Positions 39,301-47,149 of a DNA stretch of 64,000 nt are shown one piece after another. Source of the DNA: Corella eumyota (taxonomy: Eukaryota > Chordata > Ascidiacea > Phlebobranchia > Corellidae); assembly GCA_963082875.1 (NCBI GenBank), contig OY720102.1, positions 13,366,990-13,430,989 of the forward strand. The letters are read 5' to 3'. Numbering within the stretch: the first letter of the stretch is position 1; each line of letters starts with the position of its first letter. The position numbers and the translations under genes were made by a program. The notes beneath the pieces were generated by a model. The model saw only the letters and a list, made by a program, of their open reading frames with translations. It did no database searches and was not told where the DNA came from.

Positions 39301-42300
39301 AGTCATAACTTTTGTTGTGCTTCGTCGCAAATTACATAGTTTACAGGGGAAATAACTTGTTTTACATAGAATGGACCAGAAAATGACAAATGAACCTTTT
39401 TTTCATTTTCGGCCAAATTTGGTGCCGAGTTCCTAAGCAAAACAGCATTGCCTACATTAAAAACACTGCGATCGGAATTTCGATCATAGCGGGCCAGGCT
39501 TGCATATATTTAGTGTAAGTATCGCAAGCCACCAAAATATACCAGAGGTGCTCGCACCGTTTTCTGCTGGAGCTTATGCATATCGCACATGGGGCAAGTT
39601 CGGCAATAATCTTCCGCAGCTGATTTGGATTTTGGTCAATGGAAGCACTCGTTTAGCCGCTCGTATGTTCGTTTAAAACCCATGTGACCTCCACTGTGTT
39701 TATCATCATGCATTAATTTTAACACTTTGGTCCGCAGTTTTGTGGGCACTAACAGTTGGTATTTTGTATTAGTAAGAGTATTCTGGTAATTTCGATATAA
39801 AACTCCATTTCTGCAAGTAATTTCTCTGAAGATAGACCAAAAATGTTTAACGATATTGTGTCTATTTTTTACATTTTTAAACGAAGGTCCTAATGCAACG
39901 GGATGCTTCTCCCCCTCAATACACTGAGACAATACATAGCCAACAGCAAGCGTTACACAAGCCAAATGGCATTACATTCAAAAGGCCTTTGTGGCAGGTA
40001 AAGGCTGTTTTTTCCTTATCTGGGGGGTTTAATCCTAGAAGAGTGGTGAAATAAGAACAACCGTTTAATTGGTCCAGACTGTCGTCTATTCTAGACAGGG
40101 GGTAGCTATGCTTTTTAGTACATTCGTTTAATTTACGATAATCGACACAAAATCGGGTTTTGACGTTTTTTTTTTTTGGTTTTTGACGTTTTTTTTTTGG
40201 CAATTGCAACCCCGAACCTGAAATACGTTTTACTACGACTTGTGTATCAGGCAAGTTATGATTTGAGGAAAAATTAGCAGGTATAAATACCTTGTTATAA
40301 GGGGGATTTGTATATGATTGAACAAGGCTACATTACAACTTTAGGACACCGATTACTAAAATACATTGTTCAGAAATATTGGAAAACACAAACACATTTA
40401 ATTTGGATTTACAAGCGGTTACACAAAAATTTACATTTGTTGACCCACACATTAAAATTGATTCACCGCCAGCACCTACAAACTTAACATTTGTTTTAAT
40501 AGGGCATAAAGTTTTATTTATTTTTTAAACAATTTTCAGGTTATTGCAGTTACACTAGCCCCAGTGTCTACTATTAATGCAAAAATAAAAATACTTTCGA
40601 TGTTGAGATTTGCATACCGATGGAATTTGCGATCAACGGTGCATATCCGATGTCTTACTTCTGGCTGTTGAGGTAGTTGATTTCTTATAGGGGGTGAAAA
40701 ATGTGTCTCGCCATGCTGGCGTTTCGGGGCTCAAGCTGGATTTTCTTTTACAAAAACGACTAATATGTCCATATTCGCCACATGCGTAGCATTGTCGGTT
40801 AAAGTTACTGTGTTGTGGTCCTTGTCTGTTGACATGGTTGCGGCTATAATTTCTTGTTCTGTAGCGTGTTTGCAATTGATCCATTTTCAGTTTAAGGCTC
40901 CAAATACAACTGGCGCCATTCTGGTTCCTTTGTTTGCTGTAGGGGAAATATTAATTGTTGGTATTGATGGCTATCTGTTCCAACATACTAATTCGCTTTG
41001 CAACTGTTTTAAAGTCCAGGTTATCCTTGCCTTCATTTCCTTTTTAAATTGCCGTTGCAATTGCTTGGTCTTGGAGGCCTTTAACAAGAATATTGTACAA
41101 AACTGTGTTCTTCAACTTCAGATCTTTTTTATTTGGCTACGTAATATGACCAAGTTTGTCTAGAGAAACAACAAACTCTTTAGTTGTTCCGGTAACATGT
41201 TAAACTTTTGCAAAAAAAATCTTTTATAAAAACTTTAAAAGCTTCAGCTTGGGCATATAAAAGTGGTGAATAATAAAAATTTCCCATTTCTTCTTAGAAC
41301 GCCAAAATCTATTGGAAAGCTGAAACTTCTGTGGTTACCAGTGTTACAAAAGGTTTAAGGTTCGCTTTCTGCTAGATTTAAACAGGCGTTCTTATTAGCT
41401 TACTCATTATTAAAAACAGGCTCCTTGCGATAAAATAAAAACAGTGCACAGGTAAAATGTTCGGAAGAAGAATGATTAACATAAATGTACCACGTTCTAT
41501 CAGACAGAAATACTTGGGCGCCGTTAATTAGTGTGTAAGCACAATTAAGTCAATCAACCCGCCGCGGCACCAAACACTAAATTAGGTTCTATCAAATCCC
41601 AAATGTTACAAACGTTTAAATGTTTAGGCTCATTTATTAAAAAACGATTTATAATTTTACAGTAAATCTTAATTAAAATGTCTGTAAACTTTAACAATGG
41701 TTTGTTGTTATGTTACAATCTATTAATATTATTTTTGTTAAATTGTTTTTTGTATTTTTCTAAATTTAAAATAGTAGTTTAATTTTTTTATTTTAACCTA
41801 AAGTTTAAATATACTGACTAAAAACAACTACATCATTTAAATTAACTGTTTTATTAAAAACCTGATTAATAGTTGTTTTATATAATTTATTTTGAAAAAA
41901 ATATTTTTTAAAAAAGTAAAATATTTATTTTGTTTTAGATAAAGTTGAACTTATCAAGGAACAAAATTGGTGATAAAACTGCAACATTACTGGGTAAGGT
42001 TATTGACAAGTTTGAGGAACTTTATATTTGGAAGTGTAACATCGCAGAAGTTGGTGGATTGGCCATTGCTAAAGGTTGTTTGAAATCAAAAACTTCTGTA
42101 AGTATCTTACTTTATTGCTTGGTATTTTTGAATTTAAGCACTAGATTTAAATATCATTTATTATTTGCAATTGCCTTATGTAAAACAAAACTTTAATTTT
42201 ATTGAAACATAATTTTTTCTTCATATTTTATAAAACAAGTAAAGAGGTAAAAATGTCTTATAGCTTTAACAATGATCTATTGTTGAGTTACAATCTATTA

Positions 42301-43712
42301 TAAAATTTAACTTCAGCATTTTCTCTATTTTGAAATAGTAGTTAAAAATTAGTTAAAAATTAATAAAATGCCTTATTATTAAATTCCTTGTTAATTTAGG
42401 AATATTGATGAATTTATTTTATTAATATTATCTTTAATTTATGTTAATTAATAGTTAAAATTTATTTTCTTTTAAATCAATAGTTCAATAATTATTGGAT
42501 TATTAGTTGTTTTAAATTGATTATTTGAATTAGATTAATTTTTAATTAAGTAAAATATAAATTTTATTTTAGGTAAAGTTGTACATTTAATATTAAAATT
42601 AATTTGTTTTAAGGGAACTTTAATTTTTAATAAATTTATAATTTATTTTATTTTCTGCAAAATATAAATTTTGAATTTTGCAAAAAATTTAAAAACAGTC
42701 ACAATGCCCATTAACTTTAACAATGGTCTATTGTTAAGTGCCAATCTATTAAAGTAATATTTAAAAAAATTATTTTAGTATTTTTCCAGAATCAAATTAT
42801 TTAAAAATTAAAAGTTTTAAAAATTAATAAATGCAACATGTAACCTAACCACAAGAACAATTTAAATCTTTCAAAAATGTTTAAATTTATTAATTATTTT
42901 TTTTTGAAGTTATATTAAACAAATTTAATTTTAAACATTTAAAATATTTTTTACCTTTAAAAAAAAACAAATTATAATTAACAATAAAACTTTATTTAAA
43001 CTATTGGTGTGCTAATAACAAATTTTAATTAAAGTTTAAATATTTTAGATGAAGAAGTTGAATATTAGCCGCAACATTCTTGGATATGAGTGTGCTGTTG
43101 CTTTCTCATCATGCCTCCACAACATTCAATACTTACGTGCATGGAATTGTGGTTTTACTGAGGATGGGGAAAAACTATTGAGGAAGGCAAGCAAAAAAGT
43201 TCCAAATATGAAACTGTAAGTTTTGTTTAATATACAACATTATTTAATCACATTTACTTTAGGTAAAAAAAAATAAAAATTAACAAAAATGGTTTTTGAA
43301 TCTTTTTTAAGGGCCTACTTGACTATTTCAAAACCACCTTATATTTTGTAAATTATTTATCAAATTTGTTGGTTTCTTATTGTTTTTCTTTTTTGGTTTG
43401 CAATTAAAAAATTTTTAAAACTAAGTTGACAGTAAAGTGGGGTTTAACACAATAAAACACTTCTATCTTCCAAAACACAATATTTTAACCGCAAAAAAAC
43501 ATGATTATTTAAACCCTTAAAACACGATAATTTAAACCCTTAAAACAAGTTATTTTAAACAGATTCCAGATATAAAACATGATATTTTAAATAGATCCTA
43601 GTTTACATTATTAAACAAATTTTGATTGTTGATTTATGTTAAAATTTTCTTCCATAAAAGCTTTTGTTTGTTTTTGTTTAGTGATTTAGGGGGTAGCATT
43701 TACTTTGGATAA
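21199..43712 (+). CDS. NLR-like NACHT-LRR protein, gene A (span of ten exons)
   Basis: Exons at 21199-21345, 21751-21826, 23114-23281, 26130-26179, 33176-33248, 34488-36295, 37858-38016, 41939-42097, 43049-43215 and 43682-43712 have GT/AG borders, matching phases and no internal stop. Joined, they give about 945 aa. Order: a repeat N terminus of ELPNNNDP type (1-49), a His/Gln-rich segment (about 75-131), an acidic/basic linker, a NACHT ATPase with GHAGTGKS at about 305-312 and ILIFDGLDEAD at about 385-395, helical NACHT-associated sequence to about 774, then ribonuclease-inhibitor-type LRRs. NLRs are cytosolic receptors that oligomerise on ATP binding; that role is from the family. No death-fold domain is recognisable at the N terminus. 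If exon 9 is not spliced, its frame ends at 43,219 (936 aa). Confidence 0.85.
21470..21666. mobile_element. 197-bp MITE in intron 1 of gene A
   Basis: CACTTGTACTTTACGGTTCT at the left end is perfectly inverted at the right end (AGAACCGTAAAGTACAAGTG); the match runs 21 bp. Inside, degenerate copies of AGGACCGTAAAGTAC recur every 30-40 bases. Gene B's intron 1 is only 168 bp and lacks it, so the insertion followed the gene duplication. No confident target duplication. Confidence 0.8.
21751..21826 (+). CDS. gene A exon 2
   Basis: Encodes NLQAGPESLNVSGRDFAEVS plus RNLPP. AG acceptor TTTTACAG, donor GTAAGT; 76 nt, leaving phase 1. Gene B exon 2 has the same length and 85-90% similar protein. Confidence 0.8.
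21827..23113 (+). other. gene A intron 2, with ~1 kb not in gene B
   Basis: Both ends match gene B's intron 2, but the middle (about 21,870-22,880) does not. No coding signal or clear terminal repeats. A direct repeat of TTTTTTAAGTTATTATCGG-like sequence lies at about 22,755-22,835. The open frame at 22,884-23,159 spans intron end and exon start and is not taken as a gene. Confidence 0.5.
23114..23281 (+). CDS. gene A exon 3: His/Gln/Asn-rich segment
   Basis: Encodes AVVHLHIPQVNIIREVHQNE, then a doubled NITHH motif, then KQYGGAFMPGASIYDSTFPQ. Acceptor TTTTTTGTAG; donor GTTTTT is weak here, but GTATTT in gene B. 168 nt, phase 1 to phase 1. If the donor is not used, the frame continues 21 codons (FLPNLFTSEQVSSIAEILNK) to a stop at 23,344-23,346, which would give a short NACHT-less protein of about 150 aa. 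Confidence 0.75.
23347..24695. other. gene A intron 3, left part, no gene
   Basis: AT-rich intron. A TGTAAAAGGGCCTA end near 24,652-24,665 resembles the terminus of the MITE at 135-342. The small open frames on the minus strand at 23,769-23,975 and 24,080-24,289 match nothing recognised. Confidence 0.5.
24700..25560 (-). mobile_element. decayed Ty3/gypsy integrase remnant
   Basis: On the minus strand, pieces of a retroelement integrase core are legible in several frames: LVAMDYFSKWP, DQEAKTVAECF, GVPCKLFSDQSSNFKS and NGMVERF. These are standard phrases of Ty3/gypsy integrases and differ from the Gmr1-like element in this window, so it is a different family. No LTRs were found around it. Old fossil, heavily broken. 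Confidence 0.75.
25590..26050. repeat. dispersed repeat, copy 1 (gene A intron 3)
   Basis: Matches 61,110-61,575 over most of its length, for example TGGTTATTTGTTACACAA, TGCTTAGTTATTGATAACCA and GATAAACGACGATATTTTGC. Copy 2 starts TAGGTGGGCACAGCTAACC, reminiscent of hAT-type ends. No coding. Probably a non-autonomous DNA transposon. Confidence 0.6.
26130..26179 (+). CDS. gene A exon 4
   Basis: Encodes STSNENVQLRSSASNQ after a split Gly codon. 50 nt, acceptor TTTAAAAG, donor GTTTTA, phase 1 to phase 0. Matches gene B exon 4 (FTSNENKQQRSSALNQ) and the left half of the fused exon at 62,840. Serine-rich and probably disordered. Confidence 0.75.
26506..26533 (-). other. Helitron 3' terminus: hairpin plus CTAG
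   Basis: GCCACAC at 26,517-26,523 pairs with GTGTGGC at 26,527-26,533, with CTAG at 26,506-26,509 as the terminus. The second copy (61,583-61,610) has the same stem with loop TTC instead of TTA. Confidence 0.88.
27086..27460 (-). CDS. Helitron-borne coiled-coil protein, 124 aa
   Basis: An uninterrupted frame from ATG at 27,460 to the stop at 27,086, downstream of the replicase on the same strand. The protein (begins MLNMEEMLQRINQTKNKLEL, ends LTPEISDA) is almost all predicted helix, with heptad-like Leu/Ile spacing and a Lys/Glu/Asn-rich middle, so a coiled coil is likely. No signal peptide or membrane segment. No family recognised. It is the only long intact frame in this Helitron: an accessory gene, or host cargo picked up by the element. 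Function unknown. Confidence 0.55.
   Translation of the reverse strand: MLNMEEMLQRINQTKNKLELDINRAMVAFLTNKNETGVQISNKILHTVMEEFGTIKRFIASQHNQNQAMITKLNKELNNLNENKKKMEIDIKDKYENLLVLSQELANSMSEELLGDLTPEISDA
27680..31900 (-). pseudogene. Helitron replicase-helicase (Rep-PIF1), disrupted
   Basis: Reads from about 31,900 leftward. N-terminal zinc motif (CIFCKARLWHHESKNFCC), Helitron-like N domain, Rep domain with the HUH motif in GLPHSHILLILDEQD (about 30,525-30,560) and the Tyr-motif region AVKYLFKYIHKG, then a PIF1/RecD-like helicase with Walker A DARGGTGKT (about 29,040), Walker B IIWDEAPM (about 28,785) and the C-terminal block AFAMTINKSQGQTL to YVAASRV. Two in-frame stops lie near 30,893 and 29,873; the second copy reads through at the latter place (QQLIYFKEGNEK). 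Frameshifts separate Walker A from Walker B and break the region near 28,000-28,450. About five lesions. Confidence 0.9.
33176..33248 (+). CDS. gene A exon 5
   Basis: Encodes EQPEALQTLDPCEVDPEPRR plus RQNE. 73 nt, phase 0 to phase 1, donor GTAAGT. The acceptor (ACTGTTTATAAAG) has a poor pyrimidine tract compared with gene B's TTCTTTTTTAG, and the TIR element ends only about 57 bases upstream, so splicing into this exon may be weakened. Confidence 0.7.
33249..34487 (+). other. gene A intron 5, no gene
   Basis: The first 300 bases match 62,927-63,230 near the right edge. The rest is AT-rich with no recognised element; the small open frames (33,210-33,440; 33,725-33,907; minus 33,766-33,987) have no support. 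Confidence 0.6.
34488..36295 (+). CDS. gene A exon 6: NACHT ATPase domain
   Basis: A single 1,808-nt exon coding residues about 172-774. It begins GNSLCEQLSELCFEQASSFA, then a Lys/Glu-rich helix (AEAAAERKFNKTTKNEAKR), then NACHT. Walker A is VALVGHAGTGKSTFIKIL, the sensor/Walker B strand is TILIFDGLDEAD with the acidic pair typical of NACHT, and FITSRPRQMYEWHP matches the sensor-1 region (TSRP). The winged-helix-like stretch follows, with FSHLTWQELFAAMYL (the common NLR FxHLSxQEFFAA motif). Phase 1 in, phase 0 out; acceptor GTTTTAG, donor GTAAGC. All catalytic motifs seem intact, which argues for a functional gene. Confidence 0.92.
36449..36534. repeat. 21-bp tandem repeat, four copies
   Basis: AAGTAATTTTGTAGGTATAA(C) repeated four times with two changed bases in the second copy (GGTATCGC). 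Very uniform, so recently expanded. Confidence 0.9.
36601..36630 (+). other. conserved intronic stem-loop, copy 1
   Basis: TTTAACAATGGTCCATTGTT can pair AACAATGG with CCATTGTT (a perfect 8-bp stem). Related copies follow at 41,690-41,725, 42,265-42,300 and 42,716-42,751, each after an LRR exon or exon remnant and usually followed by GTTACAATCTATTA. Confidence 0.6.
37858..38016 (+). CDS. gene A exon 7: LRR exon 1
   Basis: 53 codons, phase 0 at both ends (TTTTAG acceptor, GTAAGT donor): IKLDLSLNKIGDKGATLLGE, then VIDKFEELDISFCTITEVGG, then LAIARSCLKLKTS. This is two ribonuclease-inhibitor-type leucine-rich repeats of about 26-28 residues. The next exon is a diverged duplicate. Confidence 0.88.
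38196..38440 (-). repeat. LTR (left copy) of the decayed element
   Basis: Similar to 41,396-41,610 over its length; shared blocks include TATTAAAAACAGG, GATAAAATAAA, CAGTGCACA and CACTAAATTAGGT. Confidence 0.7.
41396..41610 (-). repeat. LTR (right copy) of the decayed element
   Basis: As for the left copy. On the minus strand it would be the 5' LTR and begins TGTAACATTTGGGATTTGAT. No convincing target duplication remains. Confidence 0.7.
41690..41725 (+). other. conserved intronic stem-loop, copy 2
   Basis: TTTAACAATGGTTTGTTGTT followed by ATGTTACAATCTATTA. With the LTR element removed, it would sit about 250 bases after LRR exon 1, like the other copies. Confidence 0.55.
41939..42097 (+). 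CDS. gene A exon 8: LRR exon 2
   Basis: 53 codons, phase 0 to 0: IKLNLSRNKIGDKTATLLGK, then VIDKFEELYIWKCNIAEVGG, then LAIAKGCLKSKTS. About 80% identical in protein to LRR exon 1, with the same length and flanking intron ends, so a tandem exon duplication. Confidence 0.88.
42265..42300 (+). other. conserved intronic stem-loop, copy 3
   Basis: TTTAACAATGATCTATTGTT then GAGTTACAATCTATTA, about 170 bases after LRR exon 2. Confidence 0.55.
42550..42600 (+). pseudogene. remnant of a third duplicated LRR exon
   Basis: AAGTAAAATATAAATTTTAT and TTTAGGTAAAGTTGTAC match the acceptor region and first codons of LRR exons 1 and 2 (AAATTTTGTTTTAGATAAAG and TTGGAC), but the similarity stops after about 12 exon bases. 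It is followed about 130 bases later by another stem-loop copy, as a real unit would be. A truncated exon-intron unit. Confidence 0.55.
42716..42751 (+). other. conserved intronic stem-loop, copy 4
   Basis: TTTAACAATGGTCTATTGTT then AAGTGCCAATCTATTA; follows the LRR exon remnant at 42,573. Confidence 0.55.
43049..43219 (+). CDS. gene A exon 9: last full LRR exon
   Basis: Encodes MKKLNISRNILGYECAVAFS, then SCLHNIQYLRAWNCGFTEDG, then EKLLRKASKKVPNMKL: two more LRRs diverged from exons 7 and 8. The sequence ACTGTAAGTTT at its end can be read two ways: TAA stop at 43,217-43,219, or a GTAAGT donor after 43,215. The donor matches those of exons 7 and 8, so splicing to exon 10 is preferred. Confidence 0.82.
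   Translation: MKKLNISRNILGYECAVAFSSCLHNIQYLRAWNCGFTEDGEKLLRKASKKVPNMKL
43682..43712 (+). CDS. gene A exon 10: probable terminal exon
   Basis: After a strong acceptor (TTTGTTTGTTTTTGTTTAG), a 31-nt tail in the right phase adds DLGGSIYFG and a TAA stop. Joined to exon 9 it reads MKLDLGGSIYFG, the start of another LRR (LxLxxN-like), which supports the junction. Confidence 0.6.
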
Positions 43713-45241
43713 TGTAAGTTTTTACTCTACCAGAAATATTAGTAATTTTATAGATTTTAGGTACTTGGTAAAGTTATATTTAAAGATTTTGATAATTTAA
43801 CTTCATACTTAGATGTGGTTCATTTACACCCATTTATATTTAACTAGGTTGTGGTCCTGAAATCATGAAAAATTTTGTTCACTTTGGTTAAAAAGAAATA
43901 ACTTTTTGAATATATAGAAGTAAATTACAAAATAAATTTATAAATATTTTTATGTTTTTGTGCTTACTTCACAATTTTTACATTCGATTTTGTGGCAATA
44001 TTTTTAGTTTCAAGAATAATTTAGTTTTTTTGAACTGTTTAGTTTGATGTTTAGAAAACTTTTTTTTTAATGTTAATTAAGGCATTTTTATTAGGAAAGT
44101 AAGCACGTGCTTTACTAATATGTAGTTTTGTGTTGTTTTTAGTAAGGTTCCATTTGTGTTAGTGTTGTTTTTTTAACTGTTTAATTTTGGAAAATATCAT
44201 CATTGGTCAAATATTAAATGGTCAACTTAATTTGCAACTATATGAGTGGGAAACCTCTCCTAATCTAAAACTTTTGCATAAATGACAAAATTAGATATTG
44301 TTTTACTTGTGCCTAATTAACCTATAACAACATTTTTCCTTTGTTTTTATTGCTTTATATGTGCTACAATAGAGAATTATTAGGCATGGCTTTTAACTTA
44401 TTTTAGTCATGTACTCAACCAGCTAAAATGAATTTTGAAGATGTATGAAAATAAGTACAAATAATATTTTTATGAAATTTTGAATCCTTTTTTAAAAAAA
44501 CACTTGTAACAATTTAAAAACACCTATAACAATTTTGTTAATTCAATTTTACAAAAACGCCCAGGCTCGTATCAAGTTATTGAACTTGCCACCACTGTTG
44601 TATGTTAACCTGAGTCTTATGTAGTTATTGTAGATGTGCTTTTAAGTGCTTGTATGTTATGTAAATATTAATTCTTCACCGCTTGCCAAACAATTTGTAA
44701 ATGCGATTAAAATTCCTAGTTATTCAGCAATATTGTGTTTTATTTGTAACAATACTTATAAGATCATGTTTAAATATCCAGCAATGTTAAATATTATTTC
44801 AAGTACTTTACTGGAACAATTGCAATCTTAACAATTCTTCCTTTCCCACAAAAAGCCTATACTTGGACAAATAACTTTTTAGTAAATTTAAGAAAAGTTG
44901 CCCATAAACAACTTGTCTTCCAGTAAGTGTATAGGGTCATCTTTAAAAAAATTTACTGTTTTCTTTACAATCCTATAAATTACCTTTACAAGCCTACACC
45001 TACACACTTCCTTTTTGATATTAATTTATCTCTTAAAATTTTTTGAGAACAAACGTTTATTCAACAACAGATGTTTTAACAAATTGGATAAACACAAAAC
45101 AGCGTAAACATTTGCTCGTAAAAATTTTAGATTTTTAGTTTTGCGAAAATTTTACGAAATTGCACGAAATAATAAAATCAGTTTAAAGAGTTGTATTTAA
45201 ATGATATATTTAGTAGTGGTTGGTATAGTTAAAAGGTAACC
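43713..45241. other. intergenic AT-rich stretch, no gene
   Basis: 1.5 kb between gene A and the TXNL4A fragment. No recognised element; the 61-codon open frame at 44,646 is unsupported. Confidence 0.55.
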
Positions 45242-45943
45242 ATGTCGTACATGCTTTCCCATCTTACAAACGGTTGGCAAGTCGATCAATCGATCTTAAA
45301 CGAGCAAGAAAAAGTTGTCGTGATTCGGTTCGGTCACGATTGGGACCCGGCCTGCATGAAAATGGACGAGGTATTAAATGATTTTAAATACAAATAAGTT
45401 CAATAATGTTTAAGTTTTGTTACGGGGTCGAATTTTAATATTTTCACGTATTAAGAAACGATATTTTAGACAAAATTTTAGGTAAACTAGGCATAAGTTT
45501 AATATTTTTTGCCGAAAAAGTGGATTTGTGTTATTTTCTTAGACTTTTTTCGAAATATATTTTTTACGTTTAAAGAAAGTTTAATTAAGACTTAAATTTT
45601 AAAGAAAATTAAATTTCTATAGAATAATATTCTGTGTAGTGTTAAGGTGCCATAATTTTAAAACAAATTTACAAAAAGAAAATGTTTTATTGATAAAATT
45701 AAGTTTTTTTGTTCATTCTGCGAGATATTTAATTTTGACGTTTATACAACACAAATATTTTGCTTTAAAATTCTGTATGTGACATTTTAATAAATCAACA
45801 ATTTTTAATGTTTAGAACTTGTATAGTATTGATGACAAAGTGAAGAACTTTGCTGGTGTTTACTTGGTTGACATTACTGAGGTGCCAGACTTCAACAAAA
45901 TGTACGAATTATACGACCCCTGCACAACTATGTTCTTCTACAG
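45242..45943 (+). pseudogene. TXNL4A: TXNL4A (U5 snRNP DIM1) copy, 3'-truncated
   Basis: Exon 1 (45,242-45,370) gives MSYMLSHLTNGWQVDQSILN, EQEKVVVIRFGHDWDPACMK and MDE. Exon 2 (45,816-45,943) gives NLYSIDDKVKNFAGVYLVDI, then TEVPDFNKMYELYDPCTTMF and FY. This is the very conserved thioredoxin-fold spliceosome protein of U5 snRNP, about 142 aa in other animals. The remaining ~57 residues (NKHIMIDLG onward in other animals) are not found before the next gene. The copy stops exactly at an exon border, where CTACAG is followed by ATTG instead of a GT donor. Coding is otherwise undamaged, so the loss is recent, or the last exon lies elsewhere. Confidence 0.82.
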
Positions 45944-45989
45944 ATTGTTATTTACAGAATTTAATTTTGATGGTTTTGTTTTAGTATTG

Positions 45990-46200
45990 GGTATATTGTT
46001 AAGTATTAGGATGACTAACTTCTGGTTTGGGGTTCAATTCCCATTGGTTCTGTGAAACGACAACATGGGTAGTGGTCAAAACACTTGGCTACACTACATA
46101 AGGTCCTAGGTTCAATTCATACTGCTCTCACGCTGTAGTGCTCTTGAGTAAGGAGCTATAAATGATATAAACTTCTGCTGAACCAATAAAATTCAATCAA
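45990..46200 (+). repeat. SINE fragments
   Basis: Two tRNA-like pieces: GGGGTTCAATTCCCATTGG at about 46,028-46,046, and GGTAGTGGTCAAAACACTTG to AGGTTCAATTCATACTGCTC, followed by the SINE body phrase ATAAACTTCTGCTGAACCA. Partial and diverged. Confidence 0.6.
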
Positions 46201-46507
46201 AGCACTTAAACTTTAATAATTTAACTTTATGCAAAGTAATTATATTCGGCATTTTCTATTAAAATTTGTAGTTATACTTTTTTTTTGTATAAATATTAGA
46301 AAATTTTTTTTAATTTTTTTTAAATCTTATTTTGTTTATTTTTTTAGATGCCAACATTAAAGTTTAATGGATTGAGTGTGACGTCACAGATTGAAGTAGT
46401 CTCATGTCAGTCGTACAAGGATGTCATGTGGTCTTACATATGGCTAATGTCAAAAATATGGAGAATAAATGTTGGAAGTAGGTATTGTGAGATTTTGATG
46501 TCATAAG

Positions 46508-46797
46508 ACCGGCAATGTGGTGTAGTGGTAAGAATCCTGCTACACCACACATAAGGTTGTGGGTTTAATCCCCATTGATCTTATGCTGTAGCACCTTTGA
46601 GTAAGGCAATATAAACGGTATAACCTCCTGCTGAGCCAGCACCTAATCAGCAGTATAATTATCGGCAATTATAATCTATATTATCCCAAACTGCCACAGG
46701 CAACTCGAGAATGGGTCGGAGTAACTGATGTTACTCTATGATTAAGTCATGCATTCGATTTCCCACATCGAGGATAAAGACTTATACAAAAAAAAAG
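46508..46797 (+). repeat. full-length tRNA-derived SINE
   Basis: tRNA-like head GTGGTGTAGTGGTAAGAATC to GTGGGTTTAATCCCCATTG, a middle with CTGCTGAGCCAGCACCTAAT, tail ending CATCGAGGATAAAGACTTAT and an A run. Near-matching TGATGTCAT and TGACGTCAT flank it as a possible target duplication. Best copy in the window, used as reference for the others. Confidence 0.8.
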
Positions 46798-47149
46798 TGA
46801 CGTCATTGTTATATTAGAACCACATAGTTCATTTATTTTAGAACTTAAGTGATGTAGATTGCTACAGCCTATTCTTTAATATATTATGACATCATATAGG
46901 AACAATGAACGTGCTGGAGGCTTGTTGTGCAAACAATGTCGGTTATTGTCTCTACACGAGCTCAATCGAGGCTTTCGGACCAAGCCGAACCATGGAACCA
47001 CTAGTGGGTGGTAGTGAAAACACTATTTACTGTTACTCTTCTGTGACGTCTTACAGAAGTACAAAGAAACCGCAAAGGAGCTTGCTCTGGAGTGGAACGA
47101 AAAAAAACATCAAAAATGGAAACATTTTAGGTAAAGTCACGTTATTTTC

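Larger units (their letters stand above)
38196..41610 (-). mobile_element. decayed Ty3/gypsy LTR element in gene A intron 7
   Basis: LTR-like repeats of about 215-245 bp at 38,196-38,440 and 41,396-41,610 share GCGCCGTTAATTAGTG(C/T)GTAAGCACAATTAA and end in TGTWAMATTTGGG on the minus strand. Between them, on the minus strand, are a gag zinc knuckle (CYACGEYGHISRFCKRK, about 40,800), RT pieces (FCVDYRKLNECTKKHSYPLS, about 40,140) and the integrase zinc domain (HSGGHMGFKRTYERL, about 39,680). The order gag, RT, integrase is the ordinary Ty3/gypsy one, unlike the element at 2.7-8.1 kb. The LTRs are well diverged and much of pol is missing, so it is old and broken in many places. Confidence 0.8.

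Noticed and set aside
40765-41163. 132-codon plus-strand frame in intron 7
   Set aside because: Lies antisense to a recognisable gag zinc knuckle of the decayed LTR element; a chance frame.
46508-46590. Functional tRNA gene
   Set aside because: A- and B-box-like sequences are present but the acceptor stem and anticodon arm do not form, and the unit continues into a SINE body with an A-rich tail. Same for 17.9, 47.4 and 63.5 kb.
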